Assembly (NCBI GenBank): GCA_003151475.1
Contig: PLXQ01000059.1
Span: forward strand, 59,499-123,498
Source of the DNA: Acidimicrobiaceae bacterium
GTDB lineage: Bacteria; Actinomycetota; Acidimicrobiia; Acidimicrobiales; UBA8190
Direction of reading: 5' to 3'
DNA length: 64,000 nt
Shown: piece after piece, positions 26,356 to 34,469 of the stretch
How the letters are laid out: the number at the start of each line of letters is the position of its first letter
Position numbering within the stretch: the stretch's first letter is position 1
Notes under the pieces: model-generated
Told to the model about the DNA's origin: nothing
What the model saw: the letters and a program-made list of their open reading frames with translations, nothing else
Databases searched by the model: none
Program-made: the position numbers and the translations under genes

Positions 26356-27021
26356 TCACGAACGTCTCGACAGAGGATCCGCTTGTCCGAACGAGCGGCG
26401 CAGGTACTCAACCAGTTCGGCAGCAACGACTGCGGGGGCAACGCTGGCTTCGGCCTCAATCCAGTCGGTGAGCCAGATCTGCAGAGCAGCGATCACCAGC
26501 TGGGTGAGGAGCTCCGGACGCATCGCAACCATCTCGCCGGAATCGATCGCAGCCTCGATCCCGTCAGTCATCATCGCGATACCGGCCCGCCAGGTCTCCA
26601 CCGCCGTTTGTCGGTTGATCCCGCTGATGCCGGACGCGGTGGCCCAACTGACGCCGTCCCTAATATGCATCCGCAGGTAATTCGGGTGGCCGGCAAAGTA
26701 CTCGACCTGCTTCGCAACAGCGGCGAGCAGACGGTCCAACGGGGATGCAATGGCGCCGAGAGATCCGGTCGAGAACTCGATCAACTCGGTCATGCGCTTC
26801 CCGTGCACGGCGTCGTAAATTGCGCCCTTACCCGCAAACGTTTTGTAGACGGTTGCCAGCGACACGTCAGATGTCCTGGCGATGTCCTGGACCTTGGTGT
26901 CCGCGAAGCCGACGCGAGCGAACTCCCGCTCGGCCCCTTCCAGGATCAACTCTTCGTACATCCTCTGCCGGGCGTCGCGCCGACTCAAGCGCGTCGCCTG
27001 TTGCTCGATCGTTGCAATCAT
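26356..27021 (-). CDS. TetR-family transcriptional regulator
   Basis: 221 residues. The N-terminal HTH reads ILEGAEREFARVGFADTKVQDIARTSDVSLATVYKTFAGKGAIYDAV, a clear TetR domain. The ligand-binding domain is helical. It lies 176 bases upstream of the DapB-like/Rieske operon in the same orientation and probably regulates it. An imperfect palindrome (TGCAGATTATACTGTA) just upstream of its start, near 27047-27062, could be an autoregulatory operator; that is a guess. Confidence 0.9.
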   Translation of the reverse strand: MIATIEQQATRLSRRDARQRMYEELILEGAEREFARVGFADTKVQDIARTSDVSLATVYKTFAGKGAIYDAVHGKRMTELIEFSTGSLGAIASPLDRLLAAVAKQVEYFAGHPNYLRMHIRDGVSWATASGISGINRQTAVETWRAGIAMMTDGIEAAIDSGEMVAMRPELLTQLVIAALQIWLTDWIEAEASVAPAVVAAELVEYLRRSFGQADPLSRRS

Positions 27022-27239
27022 CCCGGCTGGCCCCTCTTCGTTGCAGAATGCAGATTATACTGTAGTGAGTGAAGGTTCTGCATGCAAGATCGGCTGTTTC
27101 GATCTCCTGGCGCAACTGATCACTTCAACCGCTCCTTCGGATTCGTTCGCCACGCCTACTGCGATCGGTCCTCCAGTGAGCACAGCGCGGGCGGCCGCTT
27201 TGGGCGATTCTTCACACCCTCAGGGCGGAGAGGACCGGT

Positions 27240-28298
27240 TCAGATACCCGGCCAACCAGATACCAACTCGACCAGCTCCCCGGCCACCCAGAACTGGCGC
27301 GGTCGCCCGGAGCGAGTTGGTTGCTTCTCGTACGGCTGCACAATCCCTCGATCGGCAAGTGTCCGGAGGGCAATCCGTCCTGAGCGCTCGGAGACGTCGA
27401 GCCGTGTGGCGATGAGATCGGACGAGATGACCGGATGCTCGACGAGAATATCGACGACCTTGCGCGCGGTGGCATCCTCGCGCAGATCGGCCAACCTTTC
27501 TAGCCATGACCGAATCAAGTTGTCGGAACGAACGACCAGCAGCGAGGCGGCCTCACTCGACTGCTGGAGGGCCGCTGCTATCCAATCGACCCAGATGTCG
27601 AGATAACCCAATCGGAACATCGTCATGCCGGCCAGGTAACCTCCGGGATCCCGGGCGATGAACACGCTCACCGGCGGAGTCACATCCACGTCCAGTCGAT
27701 GGGCCAGAATCCAGCCGATCAGGATGCGCCCGATCCGGCCGTTCCCGTCGCCGTATGGGTGGATCGTCTCAAACTGTGCATGGGCCACGGCAGCTTGGCT
27801 GACCGGGTCGATCTCGTCACTGTTGACGAATTCGATGAGATCATCCATCAGTGACGGGACATGTTCAGGAGGTGGAGAGACGAGAGCGGCGTCGCGTGGT
27901 GACGTTCCTCCAATCCAGGACTGTGCCGAACGGAACGCTCCGATCATTTCGGGCCCGACGTGGCTGCCAGTGGCCATGAGGCGACGGTGCCAGTTGTGCA
28001 CGTCCGGGATCGTCAGCGCGCGCTGGGATGTTCCGAGCGCCTCGACCACCGCGGCCAAGTTGTCAGCGATGTACTTCGCCGTGTCGTTCGAGGTCGCCCC
28101 AATCTCGGCGGCAGCGACATCGACGAGCGAGATACGCAGACCCTCGATGAAGGACGAAGCGATGCCTTCTGTTCGAAGTAGCAACATGGCGATCGGTTCG
28201 AAGCGTGACGCCTGCCATCCACCGGCGACTACCCGAGCGGCCGCCTGCTCTGTTCGACGTGCGGTTTTGATTCCAACGTCGAAGGTCTGACCGGCCAA
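27240..28298 (-). CDS. Fic-domain AMP-transferase-like protein with C-terminal winged helix
   Basis: 352 residues in the annotated frame. The N-terminal Fic_N region holds the class II inhibitory motif (SSFIEG). The central Fic domain has the catalytic loop IHPYGDGNGRIGR, and the C-terminal winged helix spans about residues 265-345 (SSDLIATRLDVSERSGRIALRTLADRGIVQPY). All key Fic residues, including the catalytic His, are present, so AMPylation activity is possible but held in check. The start is a problem: the only canonical codon is TTG 28298, yet protein-like sequence (GPVPRGHEQEIVWNRARL) continues upstream to a stop near 28400 without ATG/GTG. Repeats at 28372-28440 may be its operator. 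Confidence 0.85.
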   Translation of the reverse strand: MAGQTFDVGIKTARRTEQAAARVVAGGWQASRFEPIAMLLLRTEGIASSFIEGLRISLVDVAAAEIGATSNDTAKYIADNLAAVVEALGTSQRALTIPDVHNWHRRLMATGSHVGPEMIGAFRSAQSWIGGTSPRDAALVSPPPEHVPSLMDDLIEFVNSDEIDPVSQAAVAHAQFETIHPYGDGNGRIGRILIGWILAHRLDVDVTPPVSVFIARDPGGYLAGMTMFRLGYLDIWVDWIAAALQQSSEAASLLVVRSDNLIRSWLERLADLREDATARKVVDILVEHPVISSDLIATRLDVSERSGRIALRTLADRGIVQPYEKQPTRSGRPRQFWVAGELVELVSGWPGI

Positions 28299-28371
28299 CG
28301 GATCCGGAAGCCATGCCCGAAGTCGGGCGCGATTCCAGACGATCTCCTGCTCGTGACCCCGAGGAACCGGC

Positions 28372-28440
28372 CCTTCCGTAACTTTAGTGATAACGGAAGC
28401 TTACTAACTCTTTCTTCCGCAATATGTTCCTTACGGAAGG
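28372..28440. promoter_or_regulatory. Four alternating TTCCGTAA-like sites upstream of fic
   Basis: CCTTCCGTAA at 28372-28381 and its exact inverse TTACGGAAGG at 28431-28440 bracket two weaker units, TAACGGAAG at 28391-28399 and CTTCCGCAA at 28414-28422. The four sites alternate in orientation within 69 bases, directly ahead of the fic gene. This resembles a multi-site operator; the winged helix at the end of the Fic protein is the natural candidate to bind it. Binding itself is inference. Confidence 0.6.
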
Positions 28441-28504
28441 ATCGCCTGGGGATCGAGACCGACAGTCGAAGCGGTCGATCATGCTTCTGACCTGAACTTA
28501 TCTT

Positions 28505-28619
28505 TGGAGCGGGCGACGGGATTCGAACCCGCGACCCTCACCTTGGCAAGGTGATTCTCTTCGTCCATGGTGTCCGGCCCAGTCGCCTGGGCTTCGTTTC
28601 TGTCCACCCAGTTTCCATG
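28505..28619 (-). repeat. tRNA-Gly 3'-half plus flank, right copy of the direct repeat
   Basis: On the minus strand: anticodon arm CCTTGCCAAGG, then GGTCGCGGGTTCGAATCCC and GTCGCCCGCTCCA, the 3' half of a tRNA-Gly(GCC) in its standard form. The 5' half is absent; the flank instead shares about 65 bases with the copy at 18536-18650. Same orientation as that copy, 10.0 kb away. Typical of an integration site where an element supplied the tRNA 3' end. No integrase gene is found between the copies. Confidence 0.75.
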
Positions 28620-28648
28620 GAGGCGGATCGTCGTGGACCTACACGTGG

Positions 28649-28993
28649 CTAAACGCTGCCCTCGCCATCGATGAATCGCAAGATCGTGGCGCTGAGCCCC
28701 AGATCAAGCGTGACGGAACCACCAGTCAGCCGGACCCTCGAGCAGTCGGCCGTGACCTCGCCCTTCCACCCGTGGAGGCCCACGTTGCGAAATGCGGCTT
28801 CCAAGACACGGTCGGCCCGTTCGTCACGGGTGCCGGTCCTCTCAGGACGGTCAAGCATGAGCTCGAGGTGGGCGAGGATCTCGTGAGGTTCGATATCGCG
28901 AATCAGTTGCAGGTTGCGGTCGATCATGACTGCCACGGGGGCAAGCGACAGGTCGTGGGGACCCTTGGGGAGTACCGAGAGGTGAGTCGACAT
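28649..28993 (-). CDS. Hypothetical protein (114 aa)
   Basis: ATG 28993 follows the ribosome-binding site AAAGGACC. Soluble alpha/beta product, with DRNLQLIRDIEPHEILAHLELM near the middle and a C-terminal beta-rich part (GEVTADCSRVRLTGGSVTLDLGLS). No family recognised. It is the first gene of the stress-regulon side of the window. A weak DosR-like site (29160-29174) lies about 170 bases upstream, too far for confidence. Confidence 0.6.
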   Translation of the reverse strand: MSTHLSVLPKGPHDLSLAPVAVMIDRNLQLIRDIEPHEILAHLELMLDRPERTGTRDERADRVLEAAFRNVGLHGWKGEVTADCSRVRLTGGSVTLDLGLSATILRFIDGEGSV

Positions 28994-29503
28994 CGAAAGG
29001 TCCTTTCACTTAGGACAATTGATCAGCCCTTGACCGGCGGAAACGGCTCGACACCCCGACCGTGCTCTCCCATTGCAGAGGCCAGGACCTACTCGAACAT
29101 CTTGCCTAGCGTTGTCAGTCGCTACTTCACAAGGGTTTACTCCTCCTAAGGCCACGACTAGAGCCAACGGTCCTCACCTACCCTCTCTCATCCTTACTTT
29201 ACCGCGCCCGCTGCTCGGGTAGGTGCGCGGAACAACGATCGCCGGGCTTCGGGCAGCCGATGGTCGGAAATAGGTAGGTTCGGCGCCAATGAATTCTTGA
29301 CTATTCAGCCCGACTCCTCCTCGCGATCATCGGGCTCTTTTCTCAGGCTCAAGTTGGGACCTTTGCCACTATTCGATCTGGTCGTCGTGTGGGAAAAATG
29401 GGGAATGGGCTTCCTGGAGGGCCATCCGTTCGGTGACGAGCGGTGCTTTAGCCTGTCGCGCCTTGCCGAGATCCGATCCCTCGACACCTTGAATGGCGGA
29501 CGC
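28994..29503. other. Intergenic stretch with weak DosR-like sites
   Basis: Five hundred bases without a convincing gene. A 182-codon plus-strand frame (29297-29845) crosses it but overlaps two minus-strand genes and lacks a ribosome-binding site. Palindrome-like sites at 29160-29174 and 29356-29370 are the only patterns noted. Confidence 0.45.
29356..29370 (+). promoter_or_regulatory. DosR-type box (weak)
   Basis: GGGACCTTTGCCACT, two differences from GGGACYTTNGGCCCT. Its target is unclear: no good gene follows on the plus strand within 100 bases. It may be a residual site. Confidence 0.35.
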
Positions 29504-29725
29504 CTATTTTTCGGTATTGAGCGTGACCAGCTCAAAAGCACTCTTCACGAGAACATCACTGCGTCTCAGGCTGATGGTTTGGACGAGGATGGGCAGCAGT
29601 CGAGCGTGTTCGCCACCGGGCTCGTGCGACAAATCGAGCGTTTCGAAGACGTTGAGGACCCCGTCAGGGTCGAAGAGCCAGGTATCCAGAGTCCCCATTT
29701 GGCTCAGCGCCATGCTCTTCTTCAC
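29504..29725 (-). CDS. Hypothetical small protein (69-73 aa)
   Basis: Starts with GTG 29725 or ATG 29713, the latter after GAAGAAG. Codon third positions are mostly G or C, as in neighbouring genes. The product has the run LFDPDGVLNVFETLDL and a hydrophobic C-terminal half (LLPILVQTISLRRSDVLVKSAFELVTLN). No family recognised. It follows the CBS gene in the same direction by about 80 bases and may be co-transcribed. Confidence 0.45.
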   Translation of the reverse strand: MKKSMALSQMGTLDTWLFDPDGVLNVFETLDLSHEPGGEHARLLPILVQTISLRRSDVLVKSAFELVTLNTEK

Positions 29726-29807
29726 GTCATTAGGTCATCGGACGTGACCAAACCCACATGTCCGTGGCTCATTCCCCGAGCCGCGCTGACGCACCGGAAG
29801 GTAGTTC

Positions 29808-30239
29808 TCACCGTGATGGGAGCTCGGGGTCCAAGACCTCCTTGACGATCGGAGACACGACGGCTCCGAGCTCGAGAACGAGCGCCACCAGTAAGTCATC
29901 CACTGTGATGATCCCGCCAAGGTCTCCATCCTCGAGGACCGGGAGCCGTCGGACCCCCGCATCCTTCAGGAGCCGATAGGCATCGAAGATATCCGCGGAC
30001 CCCTGAATCGTAACCAGGTTTTCGCTCATCACCGCCTTGACGCGGGTTGTCAACGCTCGCCCCGATCCGACACCGCGTACCGCTATGTCCCGGTCCGTCA
30101 CGATCCCGACGACCTCGCCGCCGCTCACCACGACTAGTGATCCGACCCCGCGAGTGCCCATGAGCCGTGCCGCTTCCTCGAGGGTGCATTCGGGGGGTAC
30201 GGTAACGGGAGCCTCGTGCAAACATTCGCTCACTCGCAT
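29808..30239 (-). CDS. Tandem CBS-domain protein (Hrp1-like)
   Basis: 143 residues forming two CBS motifs: MRVSECLHEAPVTVPPECTLEEAARLMGTRGVGSLVVV...GIVTDRDIAVR and VMSENLVTIQGSADIFDAYRLLKDAGVRRLPVLEDGDLGGIITVDDLL. A Bateman pair that binds nucleotides in relatives. It matches the architecture of Rv2626c (Hrp1), a DosR-regulon protein. A DosR-type box lies 70 bases upstream (30309-30323). Confidence 0.9.
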   Translation of the reverse strand: MRVSECLHEAPVTVPPECTLEEAARLMGTRGVGSLVVVSGGEVVGIVTDRDIAVRGVGSGRALTTRVKAVMSENLVTIQGSADIFDAYRLLKDAGVRRLPVLEDGDLGGIITVDDLLVALVLELGAVVSPIVKEVLDPELPSR

Positions 30240-30308
30240 AGCTGGTGGCCCTCCTCGTCAAATGGCCAGGCTCGCGTCTTCGTCGCGAGGGACACATGGG
30301 ATTCGTCC

Positions 30309-30323
30309 TGGTCCGAAAGTGCG
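30309..30323 (-). promoter_or_regulatory. DosR-type box upstream of CBS gene
   Basis: On the minus strand CGCACTTTCGGACCA, four differences from GGGACYTTNGGCCCT, 70 bases before the CBS-protein start. Confidence 0.5.
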
Positions 30324-30332
30324 CACATCGGA

Positions 30333-30728
30333 TCATTCACTTTTCGCTCCTGATGTGCCAGCCGGTCGCGCCTGTTCAACTTCGGTCATACCCCTCATCG
30401 GTACTATGGGGTCATCGTAAAGAATAGAGATTGGCGCCGAGCCAAGACATGTTGCCGGACGCCTCGCCACGGATTGCTTGCTGGCGTCCCTCTTCCTCGG
30501 GTTCATCGCTTGGGTCGGTGCGCAGTTGGCGGAGCGTCGTTCAAGAGAAGCGCCCAATGCGCCCAGAGCGATGAGCGCGCCGTGGACCGCACGCGTGGCT
30601 TCTATGAGTTCAATCGAAGGATCGGAGCAGTCGCACAACCAGTCAATCGTGGCGGCGACATCGGTCAACTCGGCGCTCGCCTTGCCCAAGAGCCCTCCAG
30701 GATTTCCAAGATCCGTCGAGCCAGCCAC
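30333..30728 (-). CDS. Hypothetical protein (131 aa) of the stress regulon
   Basis: GTG 30728 follows the ribosome-binding site GGGGAGGA. The N-terminal 70 residues are helical and plausible (ELTDVAATIDWLCDCSDPSIELIEATRAVHGALIALGAL). The C-terminal part is Pro/Arg-rich and less protein-like, so the true end could be different if a base is missing. No family recognised. A good DosR-type box lies about 76 bases upstream. Confidence 0.5.
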   Translation of the reverse strand: MAGSTDLGNPGGLLGKASAELTDVAATIDWLCDCSDPSIELIEATRAVHGALIALGALGASLERRSANCAPTQAMNPRKRDASKQSVARRPATCLGSAPISILYDDPIVPMRGMTEVEQARPAGTSGAKSE

Positions 30729-30803
30729 GCCGTCCTCCCCTGGTGATCATTCCCAGACTGACAACTCCACTACGCACGGTACGTGACGTCGCCGAGCTCT
30801 TCT

Positions 30804-30818
30804 AGGGTCGAAAGTCCT
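30804..30818 (-). promoter_or_regulatory. DosR-type box
   Basis: On the minus strand AGGACTTTCGACCCT, two differences from GGGACYTTNGGCCCT. It lies 76 bases before the start of the hypothetical gene at 30728. Confidence 0.7.
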
Positions 30819-30881
30819 CACCAAAGCCGATGAGCCTGCAAATGACCAAAGATGCGGCGATCAATGGCGCTGCGGGGGGGG

Positions 30882-31337
30882 TCACCGATCTCCTTCAGGC
30901 TGTCGTAGGACCAAGACCGGGCAGTGTGTATTGGTGACGCAGTGCTCGCTGACGGAGCCGATCAACATACCGACAAACTCACCGTGGCCGCGACTGCCGA
31001 CGACAAGCAGGTCCGCCCCCCTGGAGGCCTCCACCAGCACAGGAGCCGGATGACCCTCGATGACGGTCGACTGAACGGGGACGTCGGGGTGCGCTGCCAG
31101 TACCGGCGCCAGTGCGTCACTGAGCATCCTTTGGGCGTCTGCCTTCGGGTCATACTCAGGGGGAAAGGGGAAGGCCCACCCGTAGTTGGTCGGCCACTCC
31201 CACGTCGTTATGGCCTCAATGGTAGACCCGGTCAGCTCCGCTTGGCGTACCGCCCACTCCAAGGCTGCCACCGACGTCGCCGATCCATCGATTCCTACAA
31301 CGATCCGGCCGACGGGTTCTGAGTGCGTGCTAGCCAT
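30882..31337 (-). CDS. Universal stress protein (UspA fold, ATP-binding type)
   Basis: 151 residues. Single Usp domain with IVVGIDGSATS at the N-terminus and the nucleotide signature VVGSRGHGEFVGMLIGSVS, C-terminal CPVLVLRQ. It is divergent from the flavodoxin gene; the box at 31505-31519 lies between them and may serve both. A second, weaker GGGCCT half-site is at about 31353. Paralogue of 11717-12172. Confidence 0.93.
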   Translation of the reverse strand: MASTHSEPVGRIVVGIDGSATSVAALEWAVRQAELTGSTIEAITTWEWPTNYGWAFPFPPEYDPKADAQRMLSDALAPVLAAHPDVPVQSTVIEGHPAPVLVEASRGADLLVVGSRGHGEFVGMLIGSVSEHCVTNTHCPVLVLRQPEGDR

Positions 31338-31504
31338 GTGCGTTCCTTCGAGAGGTCTTGGGCCTGACGTCTTGGACGACGGGCAACTCTCTCACCATAG
31401 GCGGCACTCGCGAAGCTGCCGTCGTGATCCTCTGCACATTGTGCTCACCCTTCGTCAACGCTCTGTTGCAGATCTGAGGTCCCGGCGGCCGATCCACACT
31501 CAAT

Positions 31505-31519
31505 GTGACTTTCGACCCT
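31505..31519 (+). promoter_or_regulatory. DosR-type box in the uspA/flavodoxin divergent region
   Basis: GTGACTTTCGACCCT, two differences from GGGACYTTNGGCCCT. It stands 64 bases ahead of the flavodoxin start and 168 bases ahead of the divergent UspA start. Confidence 0.65.
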
Positions 31520-31582
31520 GTCGCTCTCCGAGACCGTCATGAAACGGTGGGGGCCCAGTTCCCGAGCGGGGGAGGAGTGACC

Positions 31583-32128
31583 ATGAGAGCTGTCATTGTT
31601 TATGAGTCAATGTTCGGAAACACGCGCCGGATTGCCGAGGCGATCGCCGACGGACTCAGTCAGTCCGCCGTTGTACGGACGGTCCGTGTTATCGATGCTG
31701 ACCCGAATGTGTTCGAGGATATTGACCTCGTCGTTGTCGGTGGCCCGACACACGCATGGAGCATGTCAAGGCCTTCCACCCGCCGGGGTGCCCCTCTCCA
31801 TGTCAGCGACCCGAAAAGCGGCCTGGTGCTCGAGCATGGTGCCGGCTCCGGACCCGGCGTACGGGAATGGCTTGCGTCAATCGACCAGGTTCGCGCCAAA
31901 GCGGCGGCGTTCGACACCCGCATCTCCTCGCCCGTCCTGTTCACGGGTCGAGCGTCCAAAAGCATAAGTCGCCAGCTATCGCGTCACGGACTGAGCGTGG
32001 TTGCCCCGCCCAAGAGTTTTCTAGTCGACAAGAAGAGTCACCTCCTACCAGGTGAACTCGAGCGAGCACGCGCCTGGGGCGCGGGCCTGGCAACGCAGGT
32101 CGGCCGTCTGGGCACCCTGAGCGCCTGA
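31583..32128 (+). CDS. Flavodoxin-like protein
   Basis: 181 residues from ATG 31583, after the ribosome-binding site GGAGGAG. N-terminal FMN phosphate-binding loop VIVYESMFGNTRRIA (T/S-x-T/N-G-N-T class), then DLVVVGGPTHAWSMSRP. C-terminal KSFLVDKKSHLLPGELERARAWG, which is typical of flavodoxin/NO synthase-type short proteins in this group. Probably an electron carrier under low oxygen, given the DosR-type box upstream. Confidence 0.85.
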   Translation: MRAVIVYESMFGNTRRIAEAIADGLSQSAVVRTVRVIDADPNVFEDIDLVVVGGPTHAWSMSRPSTRRGAPLHVSDPKSGLVLEHGAGSGPGVREWLASIDQVRAKAAAFDTRISSPVLFTGRASKSISRQLSRHGLSVVAPPKSFLVDKKSHLLPGELERARAWGAGLATQVGRLGTLSA

Positions 32129-32234
32129 GGGAACCGAACCCCGAACAGAGGACCGGCTAACGAATCCTTTGTCACAACGAAGTTCCCACGATCTGGAGGA
32201 TCGTGGCAGAAGAGAAAGCTGGGAAGGAGTGACG

Positions 32235-32726
32235 ATGTTCGAGCACATCTTGACCACCGTGGATGGATCTGAATACGATCGGATGGCGCTTGGAGCGACA
32301 AGGGAGTTGGCAAAACTGGCGGAAAGCACAGTTCGTGTCGTCCACGTCCGCCAAAGCGATGTCTTGGAGGAACGCGAGGAGGCATCCAACCTCCTCGACC
32401 AGGCTGTTGCAGATCTCGTGGCCGCAGGTGTGAAGGCAACGGGGACTATCCGCTCCTCTTTGACGGCCTTTGTGGCACTCGAGATCCTTGAGGAGGCTGA
32501 GGAGTGTGGGGCCTCCGTGATCGTCATGGGGTGCCGAGGGGTCAGCGACCTCAAGGGTCTCCTGGTGGGCAGCACTACTCACAAGGTGCTCCACCTGGGG
32601 CGACTGCCGGTCTTGGTCATCCCCAAGAGAGTCGAGAGGTGGTGCGCCCCCGGAAATCCGTCGCGGTCGGGGACCTCAATCCAATTCGCAGTCCCAGCGA
32701 ACGACGCTCAGGAGCCCTTCGCTTAG
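32235..32726 (+). CDS. Universal stress protein with C-terminal extension
   Basis: 163 residues from ATG 32235 with GGAAGGAG ahead. Usp fold: HILTTVDGSEYDRMALGATRELAKL, then VIVMGCRGVSDLKGLLVGSTTHKVLHLGRLPVLVI, which is the nucleotide-binding signature. The C-terminal 30 residues (WCAPGNPSRSG...) are an unusual hydrophilic extension. It is the intact sister of the broken gene at 45850-46268: both share the RSSL...LEILEEAEECG...V block and the same C-terminal stretch. No clear box was seen in its promoter. Confidence 0.9.
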   Translation: MFEHILTTVDGSEYDRMALGATRELAKLAESTVRVVHVRQSDVLEEREEASNLLDQAVADLVAAGVKATGTIRSSLTAFVALEILEEAEECGASVIVMGCRGVSDLKGLLVGSTTHKVLHLGRLPVLVIPKRVERWCAPGNPSRSGTSIQFAVPANDAQEPFA

Positions 32727-32827
32727 GACCGAATGGCTGTGCGCTGCCCACGGCCTTCAGGAATCAGCAGTAGGTGACTCCAGAACATGGGAGGCCGGCC
32801 CGCGCCCTTCACGCCAGATCTGGCAAT

Positions 32828-33541
32828 ATGAGGGTCGTGACGGTGCGTGTGTTCCTCCTTGATGATCACGAGCTGGTTCGCAGAGGCGTCCGCGACCTGC
32901 TGTGGTCTCACGACGATATGACTGTCGTCGGCGAAGCGGCCACCGCGGAGGAGGCACTGAGTCAGATTCCCCAGCTGCAGCCGGACGTGGCGGTGCTCGA
33001 TGTCCGATTACGGGACGACCCCTCTGCCATGACCGGGATCGAGGTGTGCCGCGAGATCCGATCGGCTCATCCGGCGGTTGCCTGCCTCATGCTCACGAGC
33101 TACGCCGACGACGAAGCACTCCTCACCGCGATCATGGCGGGAGCGGCCGGCTACGTACTCAAACAGATCCACGGGACCGATCTGGTGAATGCGGTGCGCC
33201 GGGTGGCAGCCGGTGAGAGCCTCCTCGACCCAGCCACCGCGGAGCGGGCACTGGAACGCCTCCGGGCGCCCTCCAAGACCGACGATCCTCTTGCCGTCCT
33301 CACCCCCCAGGAGCATCGCATCCTCGACCTCATCGCCGAGGGACAGACCAATCGGCAGATCGGTGAGGTGATGTTCCTGGCCGAGAAGACCGTCAAGAAC
33401 TACGTCTCGAACCTCCTGGCCAAGCTGGGTATGGAACGCCGCACGCAGGCGGCCGCATTCGCTGCCCGTCTGGCCGAGAGACGGGACCGGCTCACCCTGA
33501 CCCAGCCGAAGAGTCAATGGAAAGACGGCCACCTAAAGTGA
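32828..33541 (+). CDS. NarL/LuxR-family response regulator, DevR/DosR-like
   Basis: About 237 residues. The receiver has acidic Asp12-Asp13 and the phospho-acceptor Asp58 (VAVLDVRL), with CLMLTSY and YVLKQI. The C-terminal LuxR-type HTH reads ILDLIAEGQTNRQIGEVMFLAEKTVKNYVSNLLAKLGMERRTQAA, closest by eye to DosR/DevR of mycobacteria. Start is ATG 32828; the GTG at about 32843 would give the shorter MRVFLLDDHE form. Its likely kinase is 18 kb away at 51785-52918. The many nearby palindromes of the DosR class are the expected targets. Confidence 0.88.
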   Translation: MRVVTVRVFLLDDHELVRRGVRDLLWSHDDMTVVGEAATAEEALSQIPQLQPDVAVLDVRLRDDPSAMTGIEVCREIRSAHPAVACLMLTSYADDEALLTAIMAGAAGYVLKQIHGTDLVNAVRRVAAGESLLDPATAERALERLRAPSKTDDPLAVLTPQEHRILDLIAEGQTNRQIGEVMFLAEKTVKNYVSNLLAKLGMERRTQAAAFAARLAERRDRLTLTQPKSQWKDGHLK

Positions 33542-33567
33542 CGTCCCCACCTGGAATGTCGCGATTT

Positions 33568-33582
33568 GGGACTTTCGGCCGT
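33568..33582 (+). promoter_or_regulatory. DosR-type box upstream of PPOX gene
   Basis: GGGACTTTCGGCCGT, one difference from GGGACYTTNGGCCCT, ending 34 bases before ATG 33617. Confidence 0.75.
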
Positions 33583-33616
33583 GGTGGGCCGGCTCGCATT
33601 CCGTGACACTGACCAC

Positions 33617-34066
33617 ATGCCCCATTACGGGACGGTTGTCTTCAACGAGATCTTCCCCGAGGAGTGCCTGACCCTCCTGGACCTGGCGGACGTTGGGCGT
33701 ATCGGTGTATCAGTCCACGCGCTCCCCGTCATCTTGCCTGTCAACTACGTCATCCATGATGGCGATGTTGTATTGAGAGTCAGCTCCGGGACGAAGCTAG
33801 CCGCAGCCACGGCCGGCGCAGTTGTCGCCTTCGAGGTCGATCACCACGACCACCACGGAACGAGCGGTTGGAGTGTGCTCGTCCAGGGTCGCGCCGAGGA
33901 GATAGTTGACCCTGGAGAGCTCACCCAGGCACGGATGCTCCCTCTTCACTCGTGGGCATTCGACGGGTCAGCCGACCATTACGTTCGTATTCGAACGGCA
34001 ACGATCAGCGGTCGACGCTTCCAGCCAGTTGAACCCGGTGACCGAACGGATGAGTCGATCAGCTAG
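33617..34066 (+). CDS. Pyridoxamine-5'-phosphate-oxidase-fold flavin/F420-binding protein
   Basis: 149 residues from ATG 33617. Split-barrel FMN-binding fold: CLTLLDLADVGRIGVSVHALPVILPVNYVI, VAFEVDHHD, GWSVLVQGRAEEI and C-terminal VRIRTATISGRRF, the pattern of the PPOX-like family in DosR regulons. Role as flavin- or F420-dependent reductase is inferred. Converges with the PPOX gene at 34059-34469 and overlaps it by 8 bases. Confidence 0.88.
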   Translation: MPHYGTVVFNEIFPEECLTLLDLADVGRIGVSVHALPVILPVNYVIHDGDVVLRVSSGTKLAAATAGAVVAFEVDHHDHHGTSGWSVLVQGRAEEIVDPGELTQARMLPLHSWAFDGSADHYVRIRTATISGRRFQPVEPGDRTDESIS

Positions 34067-34469
34067 CCCGCACTCTCCTGCCTGTAATCACCCGAGGGAT
34101 GATCGTCAGCCACCGATCGGCGGGAGGGGGTGCCCAAGAATGCACCGCCAGTGAACGGAGCGCTTCGGAATGCTCGTCGATGGCAGTGGAGATGTCTTCC
34201 CCCAGTCCCTGGATCAGCACGCTCCACCCCACCCCTTGCTCCCAGTCGACGTGATCGACCTCAAAGCTCACGGATGTCAGAGGTGCATGGAGGGACTTTG
34301 CTCCCTGGTTGGTCTGGAGGACTACGGTCTCGCCATTCAAGGCGAATTGCATCGGTAGCACGAGAGGAACGCCGTCAATGACGACGCCAAGGCGCCCTAG
34401 TCGCTGGGTTGTCATCAGTGCCAGGCATTCGTCTCGTCCGAGTTCCTCGATAGCGTCTCTGTGCTCCAC
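34059..34469 (-). CDS. Pyridoxamine-5'-phosphate-oxidase-fold protein, second copy
   Basis: 136 residues. GTG 34469 follows GGAAGGA. Same fold as its convergent neighbour: LGRDECLALMTTQRLGRLGVVIDGVPLVLPMQFAL, VSFEVDHVDWEQGVGWSVLIQG and C-terminal PRVITGRRV. The 3' ends of the two genes overlap by 8 bases. No strong box identified upstream. Confidence 0.85.
   Translation of the reverse strand: MEHRDAIEELGRDECLALMTTQRLGRLGVVIDGVPLVLPMQFALNGETVVLQTNQGAKSLHAPLTSVSFEVDHVDWEQGVGWSVLIQGLGEDISTAIDEHSEALRSLAVHSWAPPPADRWLTIIPRVITGRRVRAS

Noticed and set aside
18536..28619. Functional tRNA-Gly genes at the two repeat copies
   Set aside because: Both lack the D-arm and 5' acceptor strand, so neither can fold as a tRNA.
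29297..29845. 182-codon plus-strand open frame
   Set aside because: It crosses the better-supported small gene at 29504-29725 and the start of the CBS gene on the other strand, and has no ribosome-binding site.
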